A stretch of DNA of 64,000 nucleotides. Source: Terrimicrobium sacchariphilum (lineage in GTDB: Bacteria > Verrucomicrobiota > Verrucomicrobiia > Chthoniobacterales > Terrimicrobiaceae). This document shows positions 34,801 to 43,138 of this stretch, piece by piece. Both the position numbers and the translations under genes were made by a program. Within the stretch, counting starts at the first letter, position 1, and the number at the start of each line of letters is the position of its first letter. Under the pieces are notes generated by a model, which saw only the letters and a program-made list of their open reading frames with translations, did not search any database and was not told where the DNA came from. Location of the stretch: positions 1,612,001-1,676,000 of the forward strand of contig NZ_BDCO01000002.1 of NCBI RefSeq assembly GCF_001613545.1. The letters are read 5' to 3'.

Positions 34801-35360
34801 TCCAAAGCGGGGCGACCCTCGGCGGCAGCGGTACGATCAACGGGGCGACGACGATCCAGGCGGGCGGCACGCTTTCCCCGGGCAACAGCCCTGGCGTTCT
34901 CACCCAGTCGGCGGGACTTACGCTTAATACGGGATCGAGCTTCACCTTTGAACTTGCAGCCAATACGACGGCGGGCCGAGGCACCAACTTTGACGGTGTG
35001 AACGTCACGGGCGGCACGCTGACGATCGAGAGTGGTGTGGCCTTCAACGTGGTCTTCAACAGCCTGGGCTACACGGTCGATTTTTCGAGCGGATTCTGGG
35101 ACGGCAGCCAGAGCTGGCTCGTGTTCAGCAATGCCAACCTTCCCTCGACGGTGGCTGGTATCTTCGACCTCGGCACGGTCTCAAACGACTCGCTCGGCCA
35201 GAGCTTCTCGACGACTGGCGGATCGCTCGCCTTTAGTCAGGTGGGCAACGATATCTACCTGAACTACACGGCGGTTCCAGAGCCCGGGACGTGGGCGCTG
35301 CTCGGGCTGGCCGGAGTGGCGTGGCTGATCATTCATCGCCGCCGCCGCATGGCTGCATAA
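31851..35360 (+). CDS. large autotransporter-associated beta-strand repeat protein with PEP-CTERM signal
   Basis: A 1,169-residue secreted protein. The N-terminus is long and basic before a hydrophobic core (LALSVAAGLFSAAGGLAA), then NTWIGNNSVNWSDPLNW, the usual beginning of the mature part. At least four clear beta-helix repeats are seen: NTYTGATQINQGALIL, NTYSGGTYISGGTVTVG, NTYSGATTINNGILQAG and NTYTGATTVSAGSLIIG. GATLGGSGTINGATTIQAGG and LSPGNSPGVLTQ lead to the C-terminal domain. The tail is VPEPGTWALLGLAGVAWLII then RRRRMAA, a PEP-CTERM signal. It is probably exported and processed by an exosortase-type system not present here. It is the second such protein of the window and is monocistronic. 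Confidence 0.9.
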   Translation: MKTFPPSAKSAPLSSLAKSGLLKRSLALSVAAGLFSAAGGLAATNTWIGNNSVNWSDPLNWSLGVIPTTGSTVVFGPSGSAGMTITGPSSAITLGGLNADGLVFAATANPPPPGTTYAYTLNNNAAGPITLNSTGTGIAIKDLSLNAQQVNSNLTMTGGDQIIQVGEATGAQLSVLATGGAIDAGSNRLIKEGVGTWYLRGAGNKSGGFTINNGALQFQTENRFASIATTNASFFTLNGGVLRWATNGVDTLDAKRGITLGAKGGTFSVVNTGASASYTNAPIYNGVIAGSTAFTKSGNAWLSLGGQNTYTGATQINQGALILNFGAATAPASNIINSSSNLVMGSMVGTIDFGYGSTLGGTSIAANPTLFIQAGTSGGTQTFNGFSVEAGGNNVVGRGNGASSATLDVGEIVRKKGGTVAFSSLTDGAGGLGSGLFKTSSANVNGILGGWATIGSATTGTAAVTSTDWASVDGSGNIVAYTGYSDITYNAAISSSAVSNVRITGSTAGSATLGGATITDVNTIQSKNTLAQTIAFGSSQTLRLGASGAIWNQSTAAMTLGSGVSGGFLTAGGADNTAGDLTLISTGGALSIYSRITNNGTGVVSVTKSGTGGLNLYGANTYSGGTYISGGTVTVGNASAFGTGDVYLLPESKLAVNYVGSTGISNNFYIGSSAAQDLGGKAFSGTFTLAASNISITGASGSVLAGKITGDFGLGISSGSSISSIRLSNTTNDFSGGLSVSVAGSNATTLQLGASEVISNGVAKGNVLINGGGSAGVATLDLNGFNETINGLISGANYTRAVVTNSSGTQSTLTLGDYDQSATFAGAITSNLAITKIGAGVQIFSGANTYSGATTINNGILQAGVATVDGVSGAFGLGSAVSLADTAGAALALNGFNTRIGSLAGGGSTGGNVTLGSATLTTGNSSNTQYAGVISGTGGFVKVGSGTQILSGVNTYTGATTVSAGSLIIGVGGSGSLASGNVTVQSGATLGGSGTINGATTIQAGGTLSPGNSPGVLTQSAGLTLNTGSSFTFELAANTTAGRGTNFDGVNVTGGTLTIESGVAFNVVFNSLGYTVDFSSGFWDGSQSWLVFSNANLPSTVAGIFDLGTVSNDSLGQSFSTTGGSLAFSQVGNDIYLNYTAVPEPGTWALLGLAGVAWLIIHRRRRMAA

Positions 35361-35383
35361 AGCAACTCGCAGAGGTTTAGTTC

Positions 35384-35420
35384 AAAAAGGCGCCGGGGTT
35401 GGGGGATTCTGGCGCCTTTT
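35384..35420 (+). terminator. rho-independent terminator after the surface protein gene
   Basis: AAAAGGCGCC and GGCGCCTTTT form a 10-bp inverted repeat with a 16-base loop, 24 bp after the stop codon; the right arm ends in T. Confidence 0.8.
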
Positions 35421-35473
35421 CGCTTTTGGGAAACGATTGGTGGGAAATTTGACTCGTTCGGCGTATCTTGCCG

Positions 35474-36409
35474 ATGCGAATGGAGTCTTTTCTGCGAGAA
35501 TTTCAGGCGGAGGCCGGCCGGGCCTTGATCGATCGGGAAAGGGAGTTGGAACTGGCCCTCTGCTGTTTTGTCTCCGGGGGCAATCTGCTCATCGAGGACA
35601 CCCCGGGAGTGGGCAAGACCACACTGGTGAAGGTGATGGCTCGGCTGCTCGGGCTGGATTTCAAGCGTGTGCAGTTTACCAACGACCTCCTCCCCGCCGA
35701 CATCCTTGGCAGCCAGGTCTTCGACGCCAGTCGCCAGAGCTTCTCATTTCATCGCGGGCCGATTTTTGCCCAGCTCGTCCTGGGTGACGAACTGAATCGA
35801 GCTTCACCTCGCACCCAAAGCGCCGTGCTGCAAGCCATGGATGAGCACGAGGTGACAATCGAGGGGCAGACGTATGAACTGCCCGAGCCGTTCTTTTTTG
35901 TCGGAACGCAGAATCCGCACGAGCAGATCGGCACGGCCTTGCTCCCCGAGTCTCAGGTGGATCGATTTCTCATGCGCATCGCCCTCGGCACGCCGGAACG
36001 GAGCACGCAGCGTAAACTCCTTGAACGTCATCGCAAGATGGCTGGCGGGGCGACATTTGACTTTCACAGCCTGCGAGTTCTCGTGACACCTGAGCAGTTG
36101 GCGGGATGGCAGCGTAGTGCGGCTGCAGTGCATGTGTCGGAGGCGGTTTCGGAATACATCCTCGACCTTTTCGATGGCGCGCACGGTCGCGGGTGGGTGC
36201 TTTCTCCTCGAGCGAGCCTCGGTTTGCAGCGGGCGGGTCAGGCGAGGGCGTTTCTGAATGGCCGCGAGTACGTGCTGCCGGATGATATTCAGGAGGTTTT
36301 TCTGCCTGTGACCACGCACCGGCTGGCCCAGTTTTCCCGTGTGCCAGGTGATCCTCGAGAGGCTGCCTCCATGGCGCGGACGCTGCTGGAGCAGACACGT
36401 TCGCGGTAG
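35474..36409 (+). CDS. MoxR-family AAA+ ATPase
   Basis: A cytoplasmic chaperone-like ATPase. Walker A is EDTPGVGKTTL, and the Walker B region is LVLGDELNRASPRTQSAVLQAMDE. FVGTQNPHEQIGTALLPESQVDRFLM carries sensor 1 and the arginine region. A C-terminal lid ends VTTHRLAQFS. MoxR proteins commonly activate partner proteins with VWA or DUF58 domains, as here with DUF58 and a transglutaminase downstream. ATG 35474 or 35480 are equally possible starts; TTG 35468 is less likely. The DUF58 gene starts 11 bp later. Confidence 0.93.
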   Translation: MRMESFLREFQAEAGRALIDRERELELALCCFVSGGNLLIEDTPGVGKTTLVKVMARLLGLDFKRVQFTNDLLPADILGSQVFDASRQSFSFHRGPIFAQLVLGDELNRASPRTQSAVLQAMDEHEVTIEGQTYELPEPFFFVGTQNPHEQIGTALLPESQVDRFLMRIALGTPERSTQRKLLERHRKMAGGATFDFHSLRVLVTPEQLAGWQRSAAAVHVSEAVSEYILDLFDGAHGRGWVLSPRASLGLQRAGQARAFLNGREYVLPDDIQEVFLPVTTHRLAQFSRVPGDPREAASMARTLLEQTRSR

Positions 36410-36420
36410 AGAGGACGGTG

Positions 36421-37344
36421 ATGGCAAAGCGCATCCGCGAACGCATTTACATCGTTCCGCGTTGGCCAGGGATCGGCTTTGCCTTGGTGGTCTTGCTGAT
36501 CTTTGCCTTGGGTTTTGCCTTCATCGGCAGCCGCGAGTTGACCCATATCCTCGGCATCTCACTCGTCGTGGCGGGATTGGTCGTGCTCATCCAGAGCAAT
36601 GACAATGTCCGCGGACTGGAGATCATCGGATGCCGGTCGGTGCCGAGTCCGGCAGGAGAGCCTCCGGTGCTGGAGGTATCGGTGCGAAACGCGGCGGCTC
36701 GTGAGCGCATCGGACTCCATGTGCGCAAGGCAATCCCGTGGCACAAGGCGTGGCGGCTGCAGCCGACGGGCGCCTGGCTGCCGATCATCGAGCCAGGACA
36801 GAGTCTGGTCGTGAGGCTGCCACTGGACCCGGTCGCTCGCGGCCGGCATCCTGTGCCTCGTCTCTGGGTGGCCAGCGTAATGCCATTTGGGTTGTGTTTC
36901 GCGTGGAAGGAATTTGCGCCCGGAGGCGAGTACTTCGTTTATCCGAAGCCTCAAGGGATAACTCTGGAAGAGCGAAACCTGGCTGGAGAGGGGGATCTGC
37001 AAGGTAATGGCGCGGGCGGCGATGATGTGAGCGGGCACCGGCCCTATGAGGCGGGAGATTTGCTATCGCGGATGGACTGGCGTGTATTTGCCCGTACCGG
37101 CAAGATGGTCGTGCGCACCTTGGATGAGGGGGGGAGCGGGGAGGTCGTGCTCCGCTGGCGGGACACGGCATTTCTTGACGACCCGGAGGCGCGGCTGGAG
37201 CAACTAAGCTGCTGGATGGCTCAATGCATGCGCGAGGCGCGCCCCTTTCATCTCGATCTTTCTCCCGTACGAGGGGAAATCAATGGACGCAATCTCTCAA
37301 CCTGCCAGGAGGCGCTGGCGACCTTCCCGGGAGGTGCGGCATGA
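36421..37344 (+). CDS. DUF58-domain protein
   Basis: A 307-residue membrane-anchored protein. Two hydrophobic helices near the N-terminus (GIGFALVVLLIFALGFAFIGS and ILGISLVVAGLVVLIQS) precede a soluble part with a DUF58 core: RPYEAGDLLSRMDWRVFARTGKMVVRTLDEGG. This is the family's conserved YxxGD...DW...ART pattern. It is the middle gene of the MoxR-DUF58-transglutaminase trio, and its stop overlaps the next start (ATGA). The trio is widely conserved, but its substrate is not known. Confidence 0.9.
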   Translation: MAKRIRERIYIVPRWPGIGFALVVLLIFALGFAFIGSRELTHILGISLVVAGLVVLIQSNDNVRGLEIIGCRSVPSPAGEPPVLEVSVRNAAARERIGLHVRKAIPWHKAWRLQPTGAWLPIIEPGQSLVVRLPLDPVARGRHPVPRLWVASVMPFGLCFAWKEFAPGGEYFVYPKPQGITLEERNLAGEGDLQGNGAGGDDVSGHRPYEAGDLLSRMDWRVFARTGKMVVRTLDEGGSGEVVLRWRDTAFLDDPEARLEQLSCWMAQCMREARPFHLDLSPVRGEINGRNLSTCQEALATFPGGAA

Positions 37345-39299
37345 ACGAAGTTCAGGAGCGCCGCGAGCGCCATCTCGGCTGGGTGCTGGCGGGTGCGCTG
37401 ACGATTCACCTGATCATTCTCGTGCCGCGGGGTCCAGTGATGCTTGCGGCTTTGGCGGCTTTACTCACTGGTGCGATCCTGCGGCAGAGGCAAACTCATC
37501 TGCCGGCATGGCTGGTACGGGTGGCTCTGGTATTGGGCGCGATCGGTGTGTTTATCGATCAGGATTACTTTCGCCTGGCCAGTACTCTGGGAGATTTTGG
37601 GGCAATCGTCGGCGCGCTGCTTCTCCTGCGCCCGGTAACACCCCAGCGTGGAATGAGGGTGTTGCTCTGCATGCTGGTACTGCTGGCCAGCGCGATCCTC
37701 AGGCCGTATCCGACGGTCGGTGCGACATTCGTTGTCATCGATGTCATCGTGTTTTTGCTGCTGGCCGAGCAAATTCACCGACCAGCTGAGGCGACGGTGA
37801 GCTTGTGGGTGGCGGTCAGCCGGTCATTGCGGGTAGTGGTACCGGTGGGCATCATCGTCACAGCGATTTTCTGGGCTTTTCCCAATCTTTCAGATTACTC
37901 GCCCAAGGTGTGGTCGGGATTCTCCGGTAGCGGGGTGCTGAATCCCGGGAGCATCGCCGAGGTGGCGCAGTCGCGGCGCGTCGCCCTGGTGGCCCGGTTT
38001 GCTCCGAATCAGGAAATACCCAAGCCCTCCGAGCTTTACTGGCGCGGGCAGGTGCTCGAGGTCAGTGGCGGGATGACGTGGGCGAGATTCTCTCGGGAGA
38101 TCGAGCGGGACCGCCTGTTACTACCCTCCATGCCACCCTCGGAGGCGGGGCATTTTCATTACCGGCAGGAACTCGCGGCAAATCGCTCCGGCATCGTGGC
38201 GGTGCTCGATCACGCTCTCTATGTCTCCGCCCGTCGTGACGATCAGGATGTCGTGGTAATGGATCTCGGCGGATCGGTGCTGCAGGCTGTCGGTGGGGGG
38301 CAACTGGCCATGGACGTCGTCTCGACCTCCAGCCCCATGCCGGATGCTCCTCTGGCTGCGCTGGCGGAGGGTTCGCTGACCGTTCCCAAGAATGTCCGGA
38401 ACGATCCCAAGGTGAAGGCGGTTCTGGACGAGATTTTCCGTCCCTCCATGGACACTCCGGCCCGCATGCAGGCCGTGGCAAAGTTCTTCCGAAAAGGGGG
38501 CTTCCGCTATACGCAGCGACCCGGACGCACTGATGACCTGGGCAATTTCCTGACCGCACAAAAACGCGGCTTCTGCGAGCATTACGCTGCGGCTGGGGCG
38601 ACCTTGCTGCGCCTCGGAGGCGTGCCCGCACGCATCGTTACAGGGTATCGCGGAGGGACGTGGAATCCCTGGATGCGCACGATCACTGTGCGCGACAGTG
38701 ACGCCCATGCCTGGGTGGAGGCCTGGGACTCCTCGCGCGCGCTCTGGGTGCGCTTTGATCCCACGGATTTCGTTGCTCCGCAGCTCGCCGGAGGGATTGC
38801 ACGGGAGATGGACTCCTCCATGTGGCCGTGGTACCGCACGGGAGCGAGCTACCTGGCAGCAACTGTCGCGACATCAATGGAGAATGTCGAGGAAGCCTGG
38901 TCCCGGCTGACCTCTTCCCAGGCGTGGGAGCACGTGGATGTGATGATCTTTATCGCTCTGGTGGGTATCGCCTTTATCTGGCTATTGCGTAATCTCCGGG
39001 CTCGCCGAAGCGCCCGCTCGGAGAACCGCGTCGAGCGGCTTTTGGTGGAACTCGAGGACATTGCGGCCCGGGCAGCACGTAATCGACAGATCTCGGAAAC
39101 TCCGCTGGCCTGGCTGAAGCGGCTGGAGGCTACCGCGAGCGAGGAGGTGGAGAAAGATGCGATCCGCCAGTTCTCGGATGCGTACGAGGAAGGCGCGTAT
39201 CGCGAAAGCCATGCGGTTGACGCGCTTGTCGGCCGGCTAAAGGCTTTGAAGCAGGAACTTCGGCGTCTCTGGCGACGTCCAGCAGCTGTCTCCCGGTAG
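37341..39299 (+). CDS. TgpA-type membrane transglutaminase (DUF3488 + transglutaminase core)
   Basis: A 652-residue inner-membrane protein. About six hydrophobic helices (residues 12-190) form the DUF3488-like region, and the periplasmic transglutaminase core follows. The triad region is KRGFCEHYAAAGATLLRLGG (Cys), RDSDAHAWVEAWD (His) and WVRFDPTDF (Asp). A last membrane helix (HVDVMIFIALVGIAFIWLL) and a cytoplasmic coiled tail end the protein. ATG 37341 overlaps the DUF58 stop; upstream extension would be inside that gene. The layout matches TgpA-like proteins. Confidence 0.92.
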   Translation: MNEVQERRERHLGWVLAGALTIHLIILVPRGPVMLAALAALLTGAILRQRQTHLPAWLVRVALVLGAIGVFIDQDYFRLASTLGDFGAIVGALLLLRPVTPQRGMRVLLCMLVLLASAILRPYPTVGATFVVIDVIVFLLLAEQIHRPAEATVSLWVAVSRSLRVVVPVGIIVTAIFWAFPNLSDYSPKVWSGFSGSGVLNPGSIAEVAQSRRVALVARFAPNQEIPKPSELYWRGQVLEVSGGMTWARFSREIERDRLLLPSMPPSEAGHFHYRQELAANRSGIVAVLDHALYVSARRDDQDVVVMDLGGSVLQAVGGGQLAMDVVSTSSPMPDAPLAALAEGSLTVPKNVRNDPKVKAVLDEIFRPSMDTPARMQAVAKFFRKGGFRYTQRPGRTDDLGNFLTAQKRGFCEHYAAAGATLLRLGGVPARIVTGYRGGTWNPWMRTITVRDSDAHAWVEAWDSSRALWVRFDPTDFVAPQLAGGIAREMDSSMWPWYRTGASYLAATVATSMENVEEAWSRLTSSQAWEHVDVMIFIALVGIAFIWLLRNLRARRSARSENRVERLLVELEDIAARAARNRQISETPLAWLKRLEATASEEVEKDAIRQFSDAYEEGAYRESHAVDALVGRLKALKQELRRLWRRPAAVSR

Positions 39300-39405
39300 G
39301 AAAGGGTGGGAAATCTGGGGTTTTCCGGCCGCTCGTTTGAAAAAAGCGGGTGATTTCCGAGGCTTGCCACCCAGCCGGAAAGGAGACACAAGCAAAGGGG
39401 TACCC

Positions 39406-40593
39406 ATGATTATCACTCCCAAGATTCGCGGTTTTATCTGTACGACGGCTCATCCGGACGGCTGTGCGGCTCATGTCCAGGAGCAAATCGCGTACGTAAA
39501 GAGCAAACCCTCTCTACCCAACGCCCCCAAGCGCGTGCTCGTGGTCGGTTCCTCGACCGGGTACGGCCTGGCCTCGCGCATCGTTGCCGCCTTCGGAGGC
39601 GGAGCCTCGACCGTCGGCGTGTTTTTTGAAAAGGAACCCGTGGAGAAAAAGACCGCCTCGGCTGGATGGTACAACTCCGCTGCGTTCGAAGAAGCCGCGC
39701 TCAAGGAAGGGCTCTACGCCAAGAGCTTCAATGGCGATGCCTTCTCCAACGAGATGAAGCAAAAGGTGATCGAGACGATCAAGACCGACCTCGGCCAGAT
39801 CGACATGATCGTCTACAGCCTCGCCTCCCCGCGTCGCACCGATCCGGTTACCGGCGAGGTCTTCAAGTCCGTGCTCAAGCCGACGGGCGAGACTTTCACC
39901 AACAAGAATCTCAATACCGACAAGAAGGAGATCGAGACCGTCTCCATCGACCCCGCCTCTCCGGAGGAGATCGCCCACACGGTGAAGGTGATGGGGGGCG
40001 AGGACTGGCAGCTCTGGATCGATGCCCTGGAAAACGCCGGAGCGCTCGCAGAGGGGTTTAAGACGGTTGCATACTCGTACATCGGGCCTGAACTGACCTG
40101 GGCCATCTACACCGACGGCACCATCGGTCGAGCCAAGCTCGACCTGGAAAAGACCGCCCGCGACATTAACGGCAAGTTCGGGGCGGGCACCGCGCTCGTT
40201 TCCGTGAACAAGGCGCTCGTCACGCAGGCGAGCTCCGCGATTCCGGTCGTGCCGCTCTACATCTCGATCCTCTACAAGGTGATGAAAGCCAAGGGACTTC
40301 ACGAGGGCTGCATCGAGCAGATCGAGCGTCTCTTTGCCGATCACTATTGCGCTCCGGAAGGGCCCAAGCTCGACGACGCGGGACGCATCCGCATCGACGA
40401 CTGGGAAATGCGCGAAGACGTGCAGGCTGAGGTTCGCGACGCGTGGAAAGACGTCTCGACCGAGACGATTGATGCCGCGACGGATTTCGCCGGATACCAG
40501 AAGGAGTTTTACCGCCTCTTCGGCTTCGGCCTCTCTGGCGTGGATTACGCGGCGGACGTCGATCCGATCCGCAAGATCCCGAGCCTCGGGTAA
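39406..40593 (+). CDS. fabV: trans-2-enoyl-CoA/ACP reductase FabV
   Basis: An NADH-dependent enoyl reductase for the last step of the fatty-acid elongation cycle. The 395-residue length and MIITPKIRGFICTTAHPDGC start are those of FabV. The cofactor site is VLVVGSSTGYGLASRIVAAFGGG. The catalytic Y-x8-K motif is Tyr235 to Lys244 (YTDGTIGRAK), the same numbering as in Yersinia FabV. Also seen are YSLASPRRTDP and EEFYRLFGF-like YQKEFYRLFGFG near the end. An upstream in-frame ATG (39337) is not in family. FabV is known for lower triclosan sensitivity than FabI. A terminator follows. Confidence 0.95.
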   Translation: MIITPKIRGFICTTAHPDGCAAHVQEQIAYVKSKPSLPNAPKRVLVVGSSTGYGLASRIVAAFGGGASTVGVFFEKEPVEKKTASAGWYNSAAFEEAALKEGLYAKSFNGDAFSNEMKQKVIETIKTDLGQIDMIVYSLASPRRTDPVTGEVFKSVLKPTGETFTNKNLNTDKKEIETVSIDPASPEEIAHTVKVMGGEDWQLWIDALENAGALAEGFKTVAYSYIGPELTWAIYTDGTIGRAKLDLEKTARDINGKFGAGTALVSVNKALVTQASSAIPVVPLYISILYKVMKAKGLHEGCIEQIERLFADHYCAPEGPKLDDAGRIRIDDWEMREDVQAEVRDAWKDVSTETIDAATDFAGYQKEFYRLFGFGLSGVDYAADVDPIRKIPSLG

Positions 40594-40612
40594 ATTCTCG
40601 TTTCTTGACAAA

Positions 40613-40644
40613 GAGGGCCGGCCTGAGACGCCGGCCCTTTTTTT
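40613..40644. terminator. terminator between fabV and the convergent ABC operon
   Basis: GGGCCGGC and GCCGGCCC form a perfect 8-bp stem with a 7-base loop followed by seven T on the plus strand. It lies 20 bp after fabV and abuts the stop codon of the convergent transporter gene, so it may serve mainly fabV. Confidence 0.85.
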
Positions 40645-40645
40645 G

Positions 40646-42223
40646 TTAGCGGGAGGCTTTGCCGATCTTGATGAAGCCGGGAACGATGCCTGGCTTCTGG
40701 CCCGGTCGACGCTGGTCAACGGCGAGGGTCTGCTCGGTGTACCGGGCGAGCCGCACGAAGGGCAGGCCGATCAAGAGATAGATGATCGCCACAAGGATGC
40801 CGGGGCCAAAGAAGTCGAAGGTCTGGGTGGCGATTCGTTGATACGCGCCAGTCAGCTCCACCAGCGTTACCATCGACACAAGCGATGAATCTTTCAGGAG
40901 CGAGATGAAGTCATTCGTAACCGGCGGGAGTACCAGCCGGAAGGACTGCGGAATCACGACGAAGCGCAAACCCTGAAAGTGCGTCATGCCGAGCGCGCGA
41001 GCAGCCTCCATCTGTCCCTTCGGGATGGCGAGCAATCCAGCGCGGTAGTTTTCGGCCTCATAGGCGGCATAGTTCAGGCCGAGACCGAGCACGCCCGCGA
41101 TGAAGGGGGAGAGTTTGATGTTGAGTTCGGGATGCCCGAGGACAGTGCCGAGCTGGGACAGGCCGTAAAAGATAAAGAGAAGCTGGATGAGGAGCGGAGT
41201 GCCGCGCACGATCTCGATGTAGAGCGTGGCCAGCCAGCGCAGCGGCCAGGGGCCGAAGACGCGCATGAGGGCCAGGGTGAAACCGACCGCGATCGCGAGT
41301 GCCATGCCGACGAGCGAGATTTCAATCGTGAGGATGGCGGCATTGAGGAGGAGCGGCCAGTAGTTCCAGTACTGCTGGAGCTTGGTCGAGAGGCTGGCGT
41401 GTTCGCTGTGGGACGCGACGAAAGCCTTGTAGGATGTATCGGGCAGTGAGGGCTCCTCGGGCTGGCCGAAGGCTCCCGCGACGGTCGGAGTCCAAAGACC
41501 CCAGCGGGATAGGATGTCGCGCATCTCGCCACTCTCGATGACCTGCTGGAGGGCGGCGTTGAGCTCCTGCTGGAGCTGGGTGTTGCCCTTCTTGATCGCG
41601 ATGCCGTAGACGATCTGACCGAAGGGCGGACCGCTGAACTGAAGGTTGGGATTTGGAGCGGCGTAGTATTTGGCGATGGGGTAGTCCAGGAGCACGCCAA
41701 AGAGCCGCCCGTTGGCGGTGTCCTGATAGGCATTGATTTCCTCGTCGTAGGTCTTGGCCTCGACTCCCGGGGTTTTCTCCAGCATGGCCAGGGCCGCAGT
41801 CTGGTCGAGTGTGCCGATTTGCTTGCCGGAGAGCTGGTCGAGCGAAGTAATGGGAGGTGTGCCCTTGCGGTCGACCAACTGCTCAAAGGTGACGTAGTAC
41901 GGATTACTGAAAAGCACCTCACCCGCCTTGTCCGGGGTGATCTCGATACCGCAGATCACGACGTCGTACATGCCGCGTCCGAGGCCCGGGATGAGGCCAT
42001 CCCAGTCGTTCTGGATAAACTCGGCCTTGCGACCCATGCGCTGGGCGATGGCGTTGATGATCTCGTACTCGAAGCCGGTGAGCTTGTTGCTCGAGTCGTA
42101 AAAGGTATACGGCGCGTTGCTGTCGGGATCGGCGGCCCAGCGCAGGACGGGCTGCGGGGCGGATTCCTGGGCGGTGGCGAGTGCCGCGGTGCAGAGCAGG
42201 ATGGAGGCGAGGAGGCGAAGCAT
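40646..42223 (-). CDS. polar amino-acid ABC transporter: fused substrate-binding protein and permease
   Basis: A 525-residue fusion. After a signal peptide (LLASILLCTAALATA), residues about 25-255 form a family 3 solute-binding domain (YTFYDSSNKLTGFEYEIINAIAQRMG, DVVICGIEITPDKAGEVLFSNPYYV). From about residue 285 a His/Glu/Gln-type permease follows with about five helices and the EAA loop EAARALGMTHFQGLRFVVIPQ. It ends with the permease pattern NDFISLLKDSSLVSMVTLVEL. The start overlaps the stop of the ATPase gene (TGATG), so the pair is translationally coupled. Its ligand is probably an amino acid; which one is unknown. Confidence 0.92.
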   Translation of the reverse strand: MLRLLASILLCTAALATAQESAPQPVLRWAADPDSNAPYTFYDSSNKLTGFEYEIINAIAQRMGRKAEFIQNDWDGLIPGLGRGMYDVVICGIEITPDKAGEVLFSNPYYVTFEQLVDRKGTPPITSLDQLSGKQIGTLDQTAALAMLEKTPGVEAKTYDEEINAYQDTANGRLFGVLLDYPIAKYYAAPNPNLQFSGPPFGQIVYGIAIKKGNTQLQQELNAALQQVIESGEMRDILSRWGLWTPTVAGAFGQPEEPSLPDTSYKAFVASHSEHASLSTKLQQYWNYWPLLLNAAILTIEISLVGMALAIAVGFTLALMRVFGPWPLRWLATLYIEIVRGTPLLIQLLFIFYGLSQLGTVLGHPELNIKLSPFIAGVLGLGLNYAAYEAENYRAGLLAIPKGQMEAARALGMTHFQGLRFVVIPQSFRLVLPPVTNDFISLLKDSSLVSMVTLVELTGAYQRIATQTFDFFGPGILVAIIYLLIGLPFVRLARYTEQTLAVDQRRPGQKPGIVPGFIKIGKASR

Positions 42224-42996
42224 CAGATGAACCTCTTGAGGAATTGACGAGTCCGTTCGTCCTTCGGGTTTTGGAAGATTTCGTCTTCGTCGGAGATTTC
42301 GACGATATGGCCTTTTTCCATGAAGACGATGTAGTCGCTCGCATCACGGGCGAAGCGCATTTCATGCGTTACGACGATCTGGGTCATGCCCTCGTTGTCG
42401 AGGTCCTTCATGACCTTGAGCACCTCGTCGACCAGCTCCGGGTCGAGGGCGCTGGTTGGCTCGTCATAAAGCATGACTTGCGGGTTCATGGCCAGGGCTC
42501 TGGCGATTCCTGCCCGCTGCTGCTGGCCTCCGGACATCTGGGCGGGATAGCGGTCGGCGAGAGCGCCGAGTCCGACCTTTTCGAGAAGGCGCAGACCGTT
42601 CTTTTCGGCATCCTCACGTGGGACGCCCCGAACGACCATCGGTGCGAGCATTGTATTTTCGAGGATGGTTTTATGCGGGAAGAGATTGAACTGCTGAAAA
42701 ACCATGCCGACATGCTGGCGGAGCTTGTGGGCTTTTTCCTTGAGATCGCGGGGAGGGGCATCCTCCAGCCCCTGGCAGTCGATCTCCACCCCGGCGATGG
42801 AGATTTTTCCCGCATCGGGAACCTCCAGGAAGTTCATGCATCGCAAAAACGTGCTCTTTCCGCAGCCGGACGGTCCGATAATGGAAACCAGGTCGCCTTT
42901 CTCAACATCGAGGCTGACGCCCTTGAGAATGGGATTGTCATCGAAACTCTTATGCAAACCGTGAACCGATAGAAGCGGTCCGCTGGGGTTCTCCAT
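42223..42996 (-). CDS. amino-acid ABC transporter ATP-binding protein
   Basis: A GlnQ/HisP-like ATPase of 257 residues. Walker A is IIGPSGCGKSTFLRC, the signature is MSGGQQQRAGIARALAM and Walker B is VMLYDEPTSALDPEL, with the switch His in VVTHEMRFARD. It energises the fused binding-protein/permease encoded just downstream. ATG 42996 is taken as the start rather than 43026 because MENPSGPLLSVHGLHKSF begins the domain. The divergent ArsC-like gene shares the upstream region. Confidence 0.94.
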   Translation of the reverse strand: MENPSGPLLSVHGLHKSFDDNPILKGVSLDVEKGDLVSIIGPSGCGKSTFLRCMNFLEVPDAGKISIAGVEIDCQGLEDAPPRDLKEKAHKLRQHVGMVFQQFNLFPHKTILENTMLAPMVVRGVPREDAEKNGLRLLEKVGLGALADRYPAQMSGGQQQRAGIARALAMNPQVMLYDEPTSALDPELVDEVLKVMKDLDNEGMTQIVVTHEMRFARDASDYIVFMEKGHIVEISDEDEIFQNPKDERTRQFLKRFI

Positions 42997-43052
42997 GCGC
43001 GTAGTGGGATACATCTTTTGAAACATCTCGCAATACCGGGGCGAGATTGGAC

Positions 43053-43070
43053 TGTGACAAATTCGTCACA
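43053..43070. promoter_or_regulatory. operator-like palindrome between the ABC operon and the ArsC-like gene
   Basis: TGTGAC and GTCACA form a perfect 6-bp inverted repeat separated by six bases, 57 bp from the ABC ATPase start and 69 bp from the ArsC-like start. It resembles CRP/FNR-type sites, though the 8-base gap inside TGTGA...TCACA is longer than the usual six. The regulator is unknown. Confidence 0.45.
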
Positions 43071-43138
43071 TTTCGTAACTTTCCGGTTGGTCCCGCATTC
43101 GGAAAGTCCTCACACGACGACCGAACCCAAATAAGCAT

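Noticed and set aside
34397-35059. 220-codon minus-strand frame inside the large surface protein gene
   Set aside because: Val/Pro/Ala-rich antisense of repeated Thr/Gly/Asn codons; no start context or domain.
31851-35360. Repeats in the surface protein gene as a CRISPR or tandem DNA repeat
   Set aside because: The repeats are imperfect, in frame and unevenly spaced; they reflect protein beta-helix repeats, not an array.
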